A stretch of DNA of 64,000 bases from Lachnospiraceae bacterium (GTDB lineage: Bacteria > Bacillota > Clostridia > Lachnospirales > Lachnospiraceae), in NCBI GenBank assembly GCA_017935565.1, contig JAGBHK010000024.1:1-64000 (forward strand). Reading direction: 5' to 3'. Shown here piece after piece: positions 54,595-63,694 of the stretch; position 1 is the first letter of the stretch; each line of letters starts with the position of its first letter. Below the pieces are notes generated by a model. That model worked only from the letters and a program-made list of their open reading frames with translations, ran no database searches and was not told the origin of the DNA. The position numbers and the translations under genes were made by a program.

Positions 54595-55932
54595 TTAAAA
54601 TTCTTCTGCAATAAATGCTGTATTGAAATTACCTGATACAAACTTTTCTTTTTCCAAAACTTTTCTTTGGAATGGAATTGTTGTATCAACACCTTGAATA
54701 TCAAACTCATCAAGAGCTCTCTTCATTTTCGCAATAGCTTCTGCTCTGTCATTACCATGTACAATAAGCTTTGCAATCATAGAATCGTATATAGGTGGAA
54801 TTTTGTACCCTTCGTACACACCTGAATCCACTCTTACACCAAGTCCACCAGGTACAACATATTTTTTCAATGTTCCAGGCGATGGTCTAAATCCCATATC
54901 AGGATTTTCCGCATTGATTCTACATTCAATGGCATGACCCTTTATTTCTATCTCATCCTGCTTCTTTGAAAGTTTTTCTGAAGATGCAATTCTTAACTGT
55001 TCTTTTACAATATCAAAACCTGTTATAAATTCTGTAACAGGATGCTCTACCTGAATTCTTGTATTCATTTCCATAAAATAGAAATCACCATTTGAATCGA
55101 GCAAAAACTCGATTGTTCCTGCATTTTCATATCCAACGGCCTTTGCTGCATTTACGGCTGCCTGACCCATTTTCTTTCTAAGTTTTTCAGATATTGCAGG
55201 AGAAGGCGCTTCTTCTAATACCTTTTGATGTCTTCTTTGAATAGAGCAATCTCTTTCACCTAAATGAATAACATTTCTATATGTATCTGCAACTATCTGG
55301 AATTCGATGTGGCGAGGATTAATAATAAGTTTTTCAATATACATTCTTCCATCGCCAAAGCATGCTATAGATTCACTTTTTGCTGTATCAAAAAGATTAA
55401 TAAAGTCCTCTTCCTTGTGAACCTCTCTCATGCCTTTGCCACCGCCACCTGCTGCAGCTTTTATCATAACTGGAAAACCTATCTTTTTAGCAATTTCAAG
55501 ACCTTCTGCAGCCTCTGTTACATCACCGTCACTACCAGGAACCACTGGCACTCCAGCTTTTATCATTGTTTCTCTAGCCTTTGACTTATTTCCCATAAGG
55601 TCAATAACATCTGCAGACGGACCTATGAATTTAATATTACATGCTTGACAAAGTCTTGCAAATTCACTATTTTCAGACAAGAAGCCAAATCCTGGATGTA
55701 TAGCCTGCGCACCTGTAAGTATTGTAGCACTAATAATGTTTTCCATATTCAAATAGCTGTCTTTTGATTTATCTTTACCAATACAAACTGCTTCGTCAGC
55801 AAGTTTAACATGTAAAGCATCTTTATCTGCCAAAGAATAAACGGCTACTGTTGACACGCCAAGTTCCTTGCAGGCTCTAATGATTCTGACTGCTATTTCG
55901 CCTCTATTTGCAATTAATATTTTTCGAAACAT
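54595..55932 (-). CDS. accC: Biotin carboxylase subunit of acetyl-CoA carboxylase
   Basis: A 445-residue ATP-grasp enzyme that carboxylates biotin on AccB. It starts FRKILIANRGEIAVRIIRACKELG, carries the glycine-rich AAAGGGGKGMR lid, the EERD-like GERDCSIQRRHQK, and FMEMNTRIQVEHPVTE with its catalytic residues. The length is the family norm. It lies between fabZ and accDA with 15- and 26-base gaps. Confidence 0.96.
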   Translation of the reverse strand: MFRKILIANRGEIAVRIIRACKELGVSTVAVYSLADKDALHVKLADEAVCIGKDKSKDSYLNMENIISATILTGAQAIHPGFGFLSENSEFARLCQACNIKFIGPSADVIDLMGNKSKARETMIKAGVPVVPGSDGDVTEAAEGLEIAKKIGFPVMIKAAAGGGGKGMREVHKEEDFINLFDTAKSESIACFGDGRMYIEKLIINPRHIEFQIVADTYRNVIHLGERDCSIQRRHQKVLEEAPSPAISEKLRKKMGQAAVNAAKAVGYENAGTIEFLLDSNGDFYFMEMNTRIQVEHPVTEFITGFDIVKEQLRIASSEKLSKKQDEIEIKGHAIECRINAENPDMGFRPSPGTLKKYVVPGGLGVRVDSGVYEGYKIPPIYDSMIAKLIVHGNDRAEAIAKMKRALDEFDIQGVDTTIPFQRKVLEKEKFVSGNFNTAFIAEEF

Positions 55933-55947
55933 AACTATTCTAAACCT

Positions 55948-56373
55948 CTATTTAATAATTACAGTAAGTTCAGCTGATGCTGCAACCTGATCTCCAACGT
56001 AAGCAACCGCTTCTGCAACACCAACAGGTCCCTTCATCTTTATTATCTTTGTTTCAAGACGAAGAACATCACCTGGAACAACCATTCTCTTAAATTTAAC
56101 TCTATCCATACCACCAAAGAATGCTGTTTTACCCTTGTATGCATCAAGTGATAATGCAGCTACTGCTCCAGTTTGAGCAAGTGCTTCAAGAATAAGTACA
56201 CCTGGCATTACTGGCTGACCTGGAAAATGCCCACCAAAAAATGGCTCATTCATTGTTACACATTTTCTTGCTACACAAGATACACCTGGTTCACATTCCT
56301 CTACCGCATCAATCAACAAAAATGGCTGACGATGTGGAATTATTTCCATAATTTCCTGAATATTTAATTTCAT
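55948..56373 (-). CDS. fabZ: 3-hydroxyacyl-ACP dehydratase
   Basis: A 141-residue hot-dog fold dehydratase of fatty-acid elongation. The catalytic His is in [14 protein letters not shown] and the Glu in [11 protein letters not shown]. It starts [17 protein letters not shown] as usual. AGGAG precedes the ATG. No fabA is present, so unsaturated fatty acids, if made, need another route. Confidence 0.96.
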   Translation of the reverse strand: MKLNIQEIMEIIPHRQPFLLIDAVEECEPGVSCVARKCVTMNEPFFGGHFPGQPVMPGVLILEALAQTGAVAALSLDAYKGKTAFFGGMDRVKFKRMVVPGDVLRLETKIIKMKGPVGVAEAVAYVGDQVAASAELTVIIK

Positions 56374-56388
56374 AGTTAAACTCCTATT

Positions 56389-56847
56389 CTACTTTATAAC
56401 AAACATTGGCTGACCATATTCAACCATATCTTCGTTATTTACCAAGATTTCTACTATTTCGCCATCAACTTCACTTTCAATTTCATTCATAAGTTTCATT
56501 GCTTCAACAATGCACACAACCTGGCCCTTTTTAACTTTGTCACCAACTTTAACGTAAGCAGGCTTATCTGGTGCGCTTGATGCATAGAATGTACCAACCA
56601 TTGGTGAGTTAATTGTCTTACCAGCTGGTGCTTCTTTTACGGCTTCCTTAACATTTTCCTCTACCTTAACTTCTTCTTTCACGGCAGTTACAACTGGTGC
56701 TGCTACTGTAACAGGTGTTGCTACTTTCATTGCTGCCACAGCTTCCTTCTTTAAAACAAGTTTAACACCATCCTGCTCTAATTCAAATGTTGTAAGGTTT
56801 GAATCATCTATTACTTTTACTAATTCTTTTATTTCTGCAATATTCAT
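56389..56847 (-). CDS. accB: Biotin carboxyl carrier protein
   Basis: A 152-residue BCCP: an N-terminal helical segment, an Ala/Pro/Val/Glu-rich flexible linker (about 45-75) and the biotinyl domain with biotin-lysine motif VEAMKLMNE (near 118). An in-frame TTG at 56859 exists, but GGAGG falls between it and the ATG at 56847, so the latter is the start. Between fabF and fabZ in the operon. Confidence 0.95.
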   Translation of the reverse strand: MNIAEIKELVKVIDDSNLTTFELEQDGVKLVLKKEAVAAMKVATPVTVAAPVVTAVKEEVKVEENVKEAVKEAPAGKTINSPMVGTFYASSAPDKPAYVKVGDKVKKGQVVCIVEAMKLMNEIESEVDGEIVEILVNNEDMVEYGQPMFVIK

Positions 56848-56859
56848 GTCAACCTCCAA

Positions 56860-58098
56860 TTATCCGTTATACTTAGCTAATACTATTGACGCATTATGAC
56901 CGCCAAATCCAAGTGAATTTGACATTGCATAATTTACAACTGCATTTCTACCTTCATTTGGAACATAATCCAAATCACATTCAGGGTCCGCTGTCTGATA
57001 ATTAATTGTAGCAGGAATGAAATCTTCTTCAATAGCCTTTGCACAATAAATTGCTTCAACTGCACCTGCTGCACCAAGCAAATGACCTGTCATAGATTTT
57101 GTTGAACTAACAGGAATCTTGTAAGCATTTTCACCAAATACTGTCTTGATAGCTGCTGTTTCATACTTATCATTGTACTTTGTACTTGTTCCATGTGCGT
57201 TAATGTATGAATATTTTTCTTTTTCAATTCCAGCTTCCTTAATAGCAAGCTCCATAGCTCTTGCGCCGCCTTCTCCATCTGGAGCAGGAGTTGTAATATG
57301 ATGAGCATCACATGTTGCACCATAACCGATTACTTCAGCATAAATATGTGCTCCACGAGCTAATGCATGGTCAAGACTCTCTAAAATAAGTGCGCCAGCA
57401 CCTTCGCCCATTACAAATCCGCTTCTTTCACCATCAAATGGTATAGATGCTCTATTCTTATCTGTAGACTTTGATAAAGCTGTCATCGCGTTAAAACTTG
57501 CAACGCCAAGTGGTGTAATTGAACTTTCTGTACCACCTGTAACCATTACATCCTGATAACCAAATTTAATCTGTCTAAATGCCTCACCAATGCTGTGTGT
57601 ACCAGATGCACAAGCTGTTGTAACACTTGTACAAATACCCTTTGCACCTACTCTGATTGCAACATTTCCTGCTGCCATATTAGAGATAACCATTGGTATG
57701 AACATTGGGCTAACTCTTCTTGGTCCTTTATGTTCCAATGTAAGAGTTCCTTCTTCAATATCACCAAGTCCACCGATACCAGAACCTAATATAACACCAA
57801 ATCTTTCCTTGTCAATTGTTTCTAAATCAAGTTTTGCATCATTTACAGCCTGTACTGCTGCTGAAACTGCAAACTGACTAAAACGAGCCATTCTCTTTGC
57901 TTCTTTAAAATCCATATATAAAGTTGGATCAAAGTCTTTTACTTCACCAGCAAGTTTAACTGCCTGGTCTGCTGTATCAAATGATGTTATTTCATCAATA
58001 CCGCATTTTCCAACTTTAACATTTGCCCAGTTTTCTTCTAATGTATTGCCAATAGGGCTAATTGCGCCCATACCTGTAATAACAACTCTGCGTTCCAT
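56860..58098 (-). CDS. fabF: 3-oxoacyl-ACP synthase II
   Basis: A 412-residue condensing enzyme that elongates acyl-ACP with malonyl-ACP. The nucleophile Cys is in TACASGTHSIGEA, the two His in NAHGTST and GHLLGAAGAVEA, and the end has NSLGFGGHN. The frame opens at 58167, but GGAGG six bases before the ATG at 58098 and the canonical start MERRVVITGMG fix the start. Confidence 0.96.
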   Translation of the reverse strand: MERRVVITGMGAISPIGNTLEENWANVKVGKCGIDEITSFDTADQAVKLAGEVKDFDPTLYMDFKEAKRMARFSQFAVSAAVQAVNDAKLDLETIDKERFGVILGSGIGGLGDIEEGTLTLEHKGPRRVSPMFIPMVISNMAAGNVAIRVGAKGICTSVTTACASGTHSIGEAFRQIKFGYQDVMVTGGTESSITPLGVASFNAMTALSKSTDKNRASIPFDGERSGFVMGEGAGALILESLDHALARGAHIYAEVIGYGATCDAHHITTPAPDGEGGARAMELAIKEAGIEKEKYSYINAHGTSTKYNDKYETAAIKTVFGENAYKIPVSSTKSMTGHLLGAAGAVEAIYCAKAIEEDFIPATINYQTADPECDLDYVPNEGRNAVVNYAMSNSLGFGGHNASIVLAKYNG

Positions 58099-58118
58099 AT
58101 TTTCCTCCATTCCGAAGC

Positions 58119-58245
58119 GAAGCAAGGAAGTGCAACAGAAATTCGCGTAGGCGATTTCTGTTGTCACATCAAGACAATTTGTGTCGCCTCGTCACAAATT
58201 GTCGTGCGAAAAATCAGCACATCAGTGTGATTTTTCACACTTTTC
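58119..58245. repeat. Cluster of three stem-loops between fabG and fabF
   Basis: Three separate palindromes: AACAGAAAT(T)CGC/GCGATTTCTGTT (58134-58162), GACAATTTGTG/CACAAATTGTC (58173-58203) and GAAAAATCA/TGATTTTTC (58208-58236). The third resembles the hairpin at 6835-6880. They lie inside the operon and may tune RNA stability or partial termination. Confidence 0.65.
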
Positions 58246-58252
58246 CTCCAAT

Positions 58253-58996
58253 CTATAGGTACAATCCGCCATTTACAGATATAACCTGTCCTGTAATGTA
58301 ATTTGCTGCGTCTGACGCCAAGAAACCAACTGTCTTAGCAATATCTGACACTTCACCAAATCTTCCCAAAGGAATCTGTTTCTTGTATGTATCCTTCACT
58401 GCATCAGGTAAAACATCTGTCATCTGTGTATTGATGAATCCAGGTGCAATGGCATTTACTGTGATGCCTCGACTTCCAAGTTCTCTAGCCGCTGATTTTG
58501 TAAGCCCGATAATACCAGCCTTTGAAGCACAGTAATTTGCCTGACCTGCATTTCCCATAAGTGCAACAACTGATGTCATATTGATAATTTTACCGCTTCT
58601 TTGCTTCAAAAGAATTGGTGTAATAACCTTTATAGTATTAAATACTCCCTTTAAATTTACATCAATTACTGCATCGAAATCATCTTCTGTCATCTTAAGA
58701 AGTAATCCGTCTTTTGTTATACCTGCATTATTAACTAAAATATCTACTCTTCCCATTTCGCTAATCGCAGTATCAATGAGTTTTTTTGCTTCTTCCATCA
58801 CTGCAACATTTGCAACTACATATGTAAATTTTCTTCCAAGAGCTTCAATTTCAGAAGCCAATGACTTAATATCTTCTGATTCTCTTGAGCTGTTTGCAAC
58901 AATATCTGCACCCATTCTAGCAAGTTCTAGAGCTGTTTCTCTACCAATACCTCTTGATGCACCTGTAACTACCGCAACTTTTCCTTCTAATGTCAT
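58253..58996 (-). CDS. fabG: 3-oxoacyl-ACP reductase
   Basis: A 247-residue short-chain dehydrogenase that reduces 3-oxoacyl-ACP with NADPH. The cofactor motif is TGASRGIG, followed by NNAG, and the catalytic Ser-Tyr-Lys in MTSVVALMGNAGQANYCASKAG. An ATG at 59011 overlaps the fabD stop, but GGAG inside that region suits the ATG at 58996 and the normal start MTLEGKVAVVTG. Confidence 0.96.
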   Translation of the reverse strand: MTLEGKVAVVTGASRGIGRETALELARMGADIVANSSRESEDIKSLASEIEALGRKFTYVVANVAVMEEAKKLIDTAISEMGRVDILVNNAGITKDGLLLKMTEDDFDAVIDVNLKGVFNTIKVITPILLKQRSGKIINMTSVVALMGNAGQANYCASKAGIIGLTKSAARELGSRGITVNAIAPGFINTQMTDVLPDAVKDTYKKQIPLGRFGEVSDIAKTVGFLASDAANYITGQVISVNGGLYL

Positions 58997-59010
58997 CTTT
59001 AAACTCTCCA

Positions 59011-59943
59011 TTATTTCAATTCATTTTTTAATGCTTCTAAAGTTTCCATATTTTCAACATGGTAAGCTTTAACATTTCTGTCAATTTTCTTCATAAATCC
59101 TGTAAGAGTAGCACCAGGTCCGATTTCAACAAATGTATCCACACCATCTTCAATCATCTTTCTAATGCTCTGTTCCCATAATACAGAATTCATAACCTGT
59201 CTTCTCAAAATATCTTTTACATCAGCATCTTCTGTAAGATACTTTGCATTTATATTACATACAACAGGGATTTCATTTTTATTCAATGTTAGTTTTTCTA
59301 ACTCTGCTGCCAATTTAACACTTGCTGGTTCAAGCATAGCTGTATGGAATGGAGCACTTACCGCCAATGGCACTGCCTTTAATATTCCGTATTCCTTTGT
59401 AAGTGTCATTGCTTTGTCAACTGCTGCCACTTCGCCACCTACAACAATCTGTCCTGGACAGTTAAAGTTAGCTGGGGCAATAAATCCTTCGCTGCTTGCA
59501 GCCTCACAAAGTTCTCTTACTGCGTCCTCTTTTCCCCCAAGCATTGCTGCCATCTTACCAACACCTACAGGAACTGCTTCCTGCATAAAACGTCCTCTTT
59601 TTCTAACTAAAGATGTAACTGTTTCTATATCAAATACTCCCGCAGCTGTTAAAGCTGAATACTCACCAAGGCTAAGTCCTGCAACAACATCTGGCTTAAA
59701 ACCTGCTTCTTTAACCATTTCATATATAGCCATTGTTGTTGTAACTACTGCCGGCTGTGTATTTTCTGTTGTGTCCAACTCTTCCTTTGGACCTTCAAAA
59801 CAGATTCGTTCAAGGTCAAGGCCACAAGAAGCCGAAGCTTTTTTGTATATTTCCTTAACTTTGTCTGAATTGTCATAAAAATCTTTGCCCATTCCTACAT
59901 ACTGAGCGCCCTGTCCTGAAAATAAAAATGCAATTTTTCCCAT
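59011..59943 (-). CDS. fabD: Malonyl-CoA:ACP transacylase
   Basis: A 310-residue transacylase that loads malonate onto ACP. The catalytic Ser is in GLSLGEYSAL, the N terminus is IAFLFSGQGAQYVGMG, and the active His is in VSAPFHTAMLEPA. Its ATG overlaps the fabK stop (TAATG), so translation is coupled. Confidence 0.96.
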   Translation of the reverse strand: MGKIAFLFSGQGAQYVGMGKDFYDNSDKVKEIYKKASASCGLDLERICFEGPKEELDTTENTQPAVVTTTMAIYEMVKEAGFKPDVVAGLSLGEYSALTAAGVFDIETVTSLVRKRGRFMQEAVPVGVGKMAAMLGGKEDAVRELCEAASSEGFIAPANFNCPGQIVVGGEVAAVDKAMTLTKEYGILKAVPLAVSAPFHTAMLEPASVKLAAELEKLTLNKNEIPVVCNINAKYLTEDADVKDILRRQVMNSVLWEQSIRKMIEDGVDTFVEIGPGATLTGFMKKIDRNVKAYHVENMETLEALKNELK

Positions 59944-60887
59944 TATATTAACGCCTTTCTGCTTTCATAAACTTCTTTTGCTTCTGTAAAGATTTCTTCA
60001 ATAATTTCCTTACATGTCTGCTCTTTATTTACAAGGCCTGCAATCTGTCCTGACATTACTGAACCGTAGTCCATGTCACCTTCTTCAACAGCTTTTCTAA
60101 GTGCTCCAACACCAAACTGTTCATATTCTTCAGGCGCAGCGCCTCTCTTTTCCAATTCAATCATAGTTCTGGCAAGTTTGTTCTTAATAACACGAACAGG
60201 ATGACCTGTGTGCTTACCTGTAACTACTGTATCAATATCTTTTGCAGCCAATATCTTAGCCTTATAATTAGGATGAATATTACATTCCTTTGCTGATAAA
60301 AATCTTGTTCCCATCTGAACACCATCAGCACCTAACATATATGCTGCACAAATTCCTCTACCATCTGCAATACCACCTGCTGCAAGAACAGGTACCTTAT
60401 CTCCTACGGCATCAACTACCTGTGGTACCAATGCCATAGTAGTAAGTTCACCTACATGTCCACCAGACTCTGTTCCTTCTGCAACAACTGCATCAGCTCC
60501 AGCTCTAACCATCATTTTTGCAATAGCAACTGATGGTACAACAGGAATTACAACAACTCCTGCTTCCTTCCATGCCTGGATAAATTTACCAGGTGAACCT
60601 GCGCCTGTTGTTACAACCTTAACGCCTTCTTCAATAACAAGCTTTGCTACTTCTTCGGCATTGTCAGCCATCAACATTACATTTACACCAAATGGTTTCT
60701 TTGTAATACTTTTTGCAATTCTAATCTGCTCTCTAAGTATATCTGTAGGTACATTCATACCTGCGATGATACCAATACCGCCTGCTTCTGACACTGCTCC
60801 TGCAAGGCGTCCATCTGAAATTCTTGCCATAGCACCCTGAATAACAGGATACTCTACTCCTACTAATTCACAAAATCTTGTAGACAT
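59943..60887 (-). CDS. fabK: Enoyl-ACP reductase II (FMN type)
   Basis: A 314-residue flavoprotein of the nitronate-monooxygenase-like family. VEYPVIQGAMARISDG starts the barrel, followed by GVNVML, the FMN-site EGTESGGHVG, LAAGGIADGRG and ADGVQMGTRFL. In a fab operon this is FabK, the triclosan-resistant enoyl reductase of many Firmicutes, rather than a true nitronate monooxygenase. GGAGG precedes the ATG; it follows acpP after 22 bases. Confidence 0.95.
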   Translation of the reverse strand: MSTRFCELVGVEYPVIQGAMARISDGRLAGAVSEAGGIGIIAGMNVPTDILREQIRIAKSITKKPFGVNVMLMADNAEEVAKLVIEEGVKVVTTGAGSPGKFIQAWKEAGVVVIPVVPSVAIAKMMVRAGADAVVAEGTESGGHVGELTTMALVPQVVDAVGDKVPVLAAGGIADGRGICAAYMLGADGVQMGTRFLSAKECNIHPNYKAKILAAKDIDTVVTGKHTGHPVRVIKNKLARTMIELEKRGAAPEEYEQFGVGALRKAVEEGDMDYGSVMSGQIAGLVNKEQTCKEIIEEIFTEAKEVYESRKALI

Positions 60888-60909
60888 GTTTCCTCCAATC
60901 TATAAGCAA

Positions 60910-61137
60910 TTAAGCCTGCTTACTTTCAATATAATCAATAGCGTCCTGAACTGTGTTAATCTTTTCTGTATCTTCTGTAACGATTTCAACACCAAATTCT
61001 TCTTCGAAAGCCATAATAATCTGGAATAAATCAAGTGAATCTACTCCAAGGTCATCTGTAAATTTGCTTTCTGGCTTAATTTCCTCTACGCTAATACCTA
61101 CCTGTTCTGCGATGATTTCTGCAACTTTTTCAAACAT
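60910..61137 (-). CDS. acpP: Acyl carrier protein
   Basis: A 75-residue acidic carrier protein. The phosphopantetheine Ser is in [10 protein letters not shown]. The size and helix pattern are standard. GGAGG precedes the ATG. A FabT-type palindrome lies 19 bases upstream, so acpP and the genes after it may have extra regulation. Confidence 0.97.
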   Translation of the reverse strand: MFEKVAEIIAEQVGISVEEIKPESKFTDDLGVDSLDLFQIIMAFEEEFGVEIVTEDTEKINTVQDAIDYIESKQA

Positions 61138-61155
61138 TTTTTTGTCCTCCTAAAT

Positions 61156-61170
61156 TTTTGATTATCAAAA
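61156..61170. promoter_or_regulatory. fabT box: FabT-type operator before acpP
   Basis: TTTTGATTATCAAAA is a perfect palindrome about a central base, matching the TTTGAnnnTCAAA form of FabT sites. A weaker match TTTGAATGTTAAA lies at 61187-61199. Both sit in the fabH-acpP gap (61138-61220). Confidence 0.7.
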
Positions 61171-61220
61171 TATTTTCTTAAAAAAATTTGAATGTTAAAC
61201 ATTCTTTATATTGTGACTCG

Positions 61221-62204
61221 TTATGCCTTAAGAAGTATGGCTCCTGCACTCATGCCACCACCAAATCCTGTCATAACAAGATTGTCACCCTTTTTGATTT
61301 TTCCGCTTTCAAGCAATTCGCTAAAAGCAATTCCAACACTTGCTGAAGAAGTATTTCCATATTTATGTAAGTTTACAAAAAACTTTTCATTCGGTAACGA
61401 AAGCATCTTAGCTGCCGTTTCAATGATTCTTACATTTGCCTGATGTGGAACTATGAAACTTATGTCCTCAACCTTCAGGTTAGCTTTTTCTGTAACCTTC
61501 TTTATTTGATCAGTAATAACTTTTACTGCAAACTTGAAAACTTCCTGACCGTCCATAGCCATATAAAAATCTGGCATCTTGTCAGGACGTTTCTTTAACA
61601 TATTTCCAAATGGCACAGCTTCTAATGTAAGTATGTCGGCTTTATCTCCATTGCTTATCATGCTTTCTGCAATGATTTCCATAGAATTTTCATCTCTTTT
61701 TTCTCCAACAATAACAGCTCCGGCGCCATCTCCGAAAAGCACACATGTACCTCTATCTTCCCAATTTGTCACCTTTGAAAGCGTTTCAGCACCAACAACA
61801 CAAATATTCTTGTACATTCCAGTCTTCACAAACTGGCTTGCAATCGTAATGCCAAAAACCAAACCACTACATGCCGCTGAAATATCAAATGCTGCCGCAT
61901 TTTTAGCTCCAATATCTGATTGAATTCTACAAGCAGTTGCTGGCATAAACTCATCAGGTGTAATCGTAGCACAGATAATCATATCCAAGTCTTCTGGGTT
62001 AATTTTCGCATTTTCAAGTGCCCTCTTAACCGCTTTGACACCCATCTCGTAGGTCTTTTCACCTTGTGACAAATGTCTTTCTTTTATTCCTGTTCTGGTT
62101 GTTATCCATTCATCACTGGTGTCAACGATTCGACTTAAATCATCGTTTGTCACTACTGATTCAGGTACATAACAACCCGCACCTAATATATATGAACTAT
62201 TCAT
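61221..62204 (-). CDS. fabH: 3-oxoacyl-ACP synthase III
   Basis: A 327-residue initiating condensing enzyme (acyl-CoA plus malonyl-ACP). The nucleophile Cys is in DISAACSGLVFG, the His in VPHQANVRI and the Asn in KYGNTSSASVG. The ATG overlaps the end of the MarR-type gene by eight bases, behind a weak ribosome site, so the two are coupled. Its acyl-CoA preference, which sets straight versus branched fatty acids, cannot be told. Confidence 0.96.
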   Translation of the reverse strand: MNSSYILGAGCYVPESVVTNDDLSRIVDTSDEWITTRTGIKERHLSQGEKTYEMGVKAVKRALENAKINPEDLDMIICATITPDEFMPATACRIQSDIGAKNAAAFDISAACSGLVFGITIASQFVKTGMYKNICVVGAETLSKVTNWEDRGTCVLFGDGAGAVIVGEKRDENSMEIIAESMISNGDKADILTLEAVPFGNMLKKRPDKMPDFYMAMDGQEVFKFAVKVITDQIKKVTEKANLKVEDISFIVPHQANVRIIETAAKMLSLPNEKFFVNLHKYGNTSSASVGIAFSELLESGKIKKGDNLVMTGFGGGMSAGAILLKA

Positions 62205-62667
62205 TTTTACTATTACCTATCTTTTCATATGTTTCTTTTAAGAAATTATTTAATTTACCAAGACCTTTGATTAGAGCCTGAACCTCTTCTTCATTTAAAT
62301 CAGTCATAACACTCATTACCATCTTGTAATGGAAGCCTTCATGCACTTTATATGCAAGTTTTCCTTTTTTAGTCAATGCAATGTAAACGATTCTTCTATC
62401 AACATCACTTCTATTTCTAACAACATATCCTTTTTTAATAAGCTTATCAATGGCAGTTGTCAATGTACCAGTTGTAATATCAAGGCTGGTTGCAATCTCT
62501 GACATACTTCTCTCACCTGATAGGCCAATAGCTTCAAGAGTATGAATTTCAGTGATGGATAAATCCTTAAAAGCACCTGAACTTAATGACTTGCTTTCAA
62601 TCTTCTCAATGTCATCATATACACTTACTAATAAATCATTTATTCTTACAATATCCTTATTTTGCAT
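62197..62667 (-). CDS. fabT: FabT-like MarR-family regulator of fatty-acid synthesis
   Basis: A 156-residue winged-helix MarR protein: helical dimer ends flank the HTH SMSEIATSLDITTGTLTTAIDKLIKKGYVVR and the wing RSDVDRRIVYIALTKKG. It heads the fab operon, as FabT does in lactic-acid bacteria, where the repressor binds with acyl-ACP. Palindromes of the FabT type overlap its promoter, so it should repress itself and the operon. GGAGG precedes the ATG. The name is by position and family. Confidence 0.9.
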   Translation of the reverse strand: MQNKDIVRINDLLVSVYDDIEKIESKSLSSGAFKDLSITEIHTLEAIGLSGERSMSEIATSLDITTGTLTTAIDKLIKKGYVVRNRSDVDRRIVYIALTKKGKLAYKVHEGFHYKMVMSVMTDLNEEEVQALIKGLGKLNNFLKETYEKIGNSKNE

Positions 62668-62694
62668 GATTCCTCCATGTTATCTTTAAATTAT

Positions 62695-62708
62695 TTTGGT
62701 GCACCAAA
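62695..62708. promoter_or_regulatory. TTTGGTGCACCAAA palindrome in the fabT leader
   Basis: A perfect 14-bp palindrome between the FabT sites and the fabT ribosome site. Its GGTGCACC core is the same octamer that makes up the 51-bp repeat array at 21.6 kb. It may be a further operator; the binding protein is unknown. Confidence 0.45.
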
Positions 62709-62709
62709 T

Positions 62710-62770
62710 AGTTTGATTGATTTAACTTTTTGACAATCAAACTATATATCACAATACTTTGATTGTCAAG
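62710..62770 (-). promoter_or_regulatory. fabT box: Promoter and FabT-type operators of the fab operon
   Basis: Minus-strand promoter TTGACA (62764-62769), 17-base spacer, TATAGT (62741-62746). A site CTTGACAATCAAAG overlaps the -35 (62757-62770), and the exact form TTTGACAATCAAA (62729-62741) lies just past the -10. An inverted repeat AGTTTGATTG/CAATCAAACT (62710-62719, 62734-62743) links them. Sites over both elements fit repression. Confidence 0.78.
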
Positions 62771-62779
62771 ACTTTTTTC

Positions 62780-62817
62780 AAAAAAATTTCAGGCAACCAT
62801 TTTCGATTGCCTGAAAT
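62780..62817 (-). terminator. Rho-independent terminator
   Basis: A perfect 11-bp stem ATTTCAGGCAA/TTGCCTGAAAT (62786-62796, 62807-62817) with a T run on the minus strand, 19 bases after the stop at 62837. Confidence 0.88.
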
Positions 62818-62836
62818 ACTTGATTTTTAAATAATT

Positions 62837-63694
62837 TTAGTCAAATATTTTATATTCCTTACCTTCACTTGTTGTTATAATTACCCCTTGCCTTTGATTG
62901 ACAAATGTATCCTTATTAAAGGATTCATCAACATAAAATACTGTACAAGCCTCTAGATATGGATATATCTTATATATGTCACCTGATTCTAAAACCAGTT
63001 CAATATATAATTCCGAAAAATTATTCTCTTCATCAACTGATATCTTTTCTGAAAAGTTAATATCTACAACATCTTCTGTAGATGTTCCTAAATCAATAGT
63101 ATTGTCAGCAAAAACAAATTTTGCAGACTCTATCTTATCATCGATATTTAAGTAATACTTTAAGCCTCCTGCCAATGTAAGTTTACCATTTCCATACATA
63201 ATTTCACCATAAAAATCAGCCATTGCAGCTTTATACATCCATAAAGATGCACCTATTGAATCAATATATTGATTTCCCGTTTCAACTTCACCTTCATATA
63301 TTTTGTAACTGGTATTGTACAATTTGTCATCTAACGGATATTGAAGTGTACCAACAAATTCATTTCCTTTTCTTTCCATTTCAACGGATTCTATACCATT
63401 GGTTAACACAACTCTTGTATCATTTGAAACATCTCTTGGTTCTACCGAAAAGCTGAATTTTATATATTCTTCTTTAAAATTAATATTTTCTATTCCAAAT
63501 GAATCATCAGATAATACATTTTCTTCTATTTCACTTTCAAAATAGTTTAATCTATCTTCCATTTCTCTTAATTTTTGATTATTTTGATTAAGTCTATCTT
63601 CCATGTTAGATATAGAAGAACTTGTTCCACATGACTGAAACAGTAATATTACAATCAATATTATCGTAGCAACCTTATATCCTTTATTATCCAT
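62837..63694 (-). CDS. Envelope-anchored unknown protein with coiled coil
   Basis: A 285-residue protein that I cannot assign. A short basic start and one hydrophobic segment (about 8-24, VATIILIVILLFQSC) give either a signal anchor or a lipoprotein; the Cys follows LFQS, a poor lipobox. A coiled coil (about 30-60, MEDRLNQNNQKLREMEDRL) leads to a beta-rich extracellular domain. The ATG overlaps the stop of the upstream gene (TAATG) and has GGAGG eight bases before it, so the longer start at 63709 is unlikely. Confidence 0.78.
   Translation of the reverse strand: MDNKGYKVATIILIVILLFQSCGTSSSISNMEDRLNQNNQKLREMEDRLNYFESEIEENVLSDDSFGIENINFKEEYIKFSFSVEPRDVSNDTRVVLTNGIESVEMERKGNEFVGTLQYPLDDKLYNTSYKIYEGEVETGNQYIDSIGASLWMYKAAMADFYGEIMYGNGKLTLAGGLKYYLNIDDKIESAKFVFADNTIDLGTSTEDVVDINFSEKISVDEENNFSELYIELVLESGDIYKIYPYLEACTVFYVDESFNKDTFVNQRQGVIITTSEGKEYKIFD

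Noticed and set aside
59943..60887. Nitronate monooxygenase
   Set aside because: The family is shared, but placement between acpP and fabD in a fab operon without fabI marks it as FabK.
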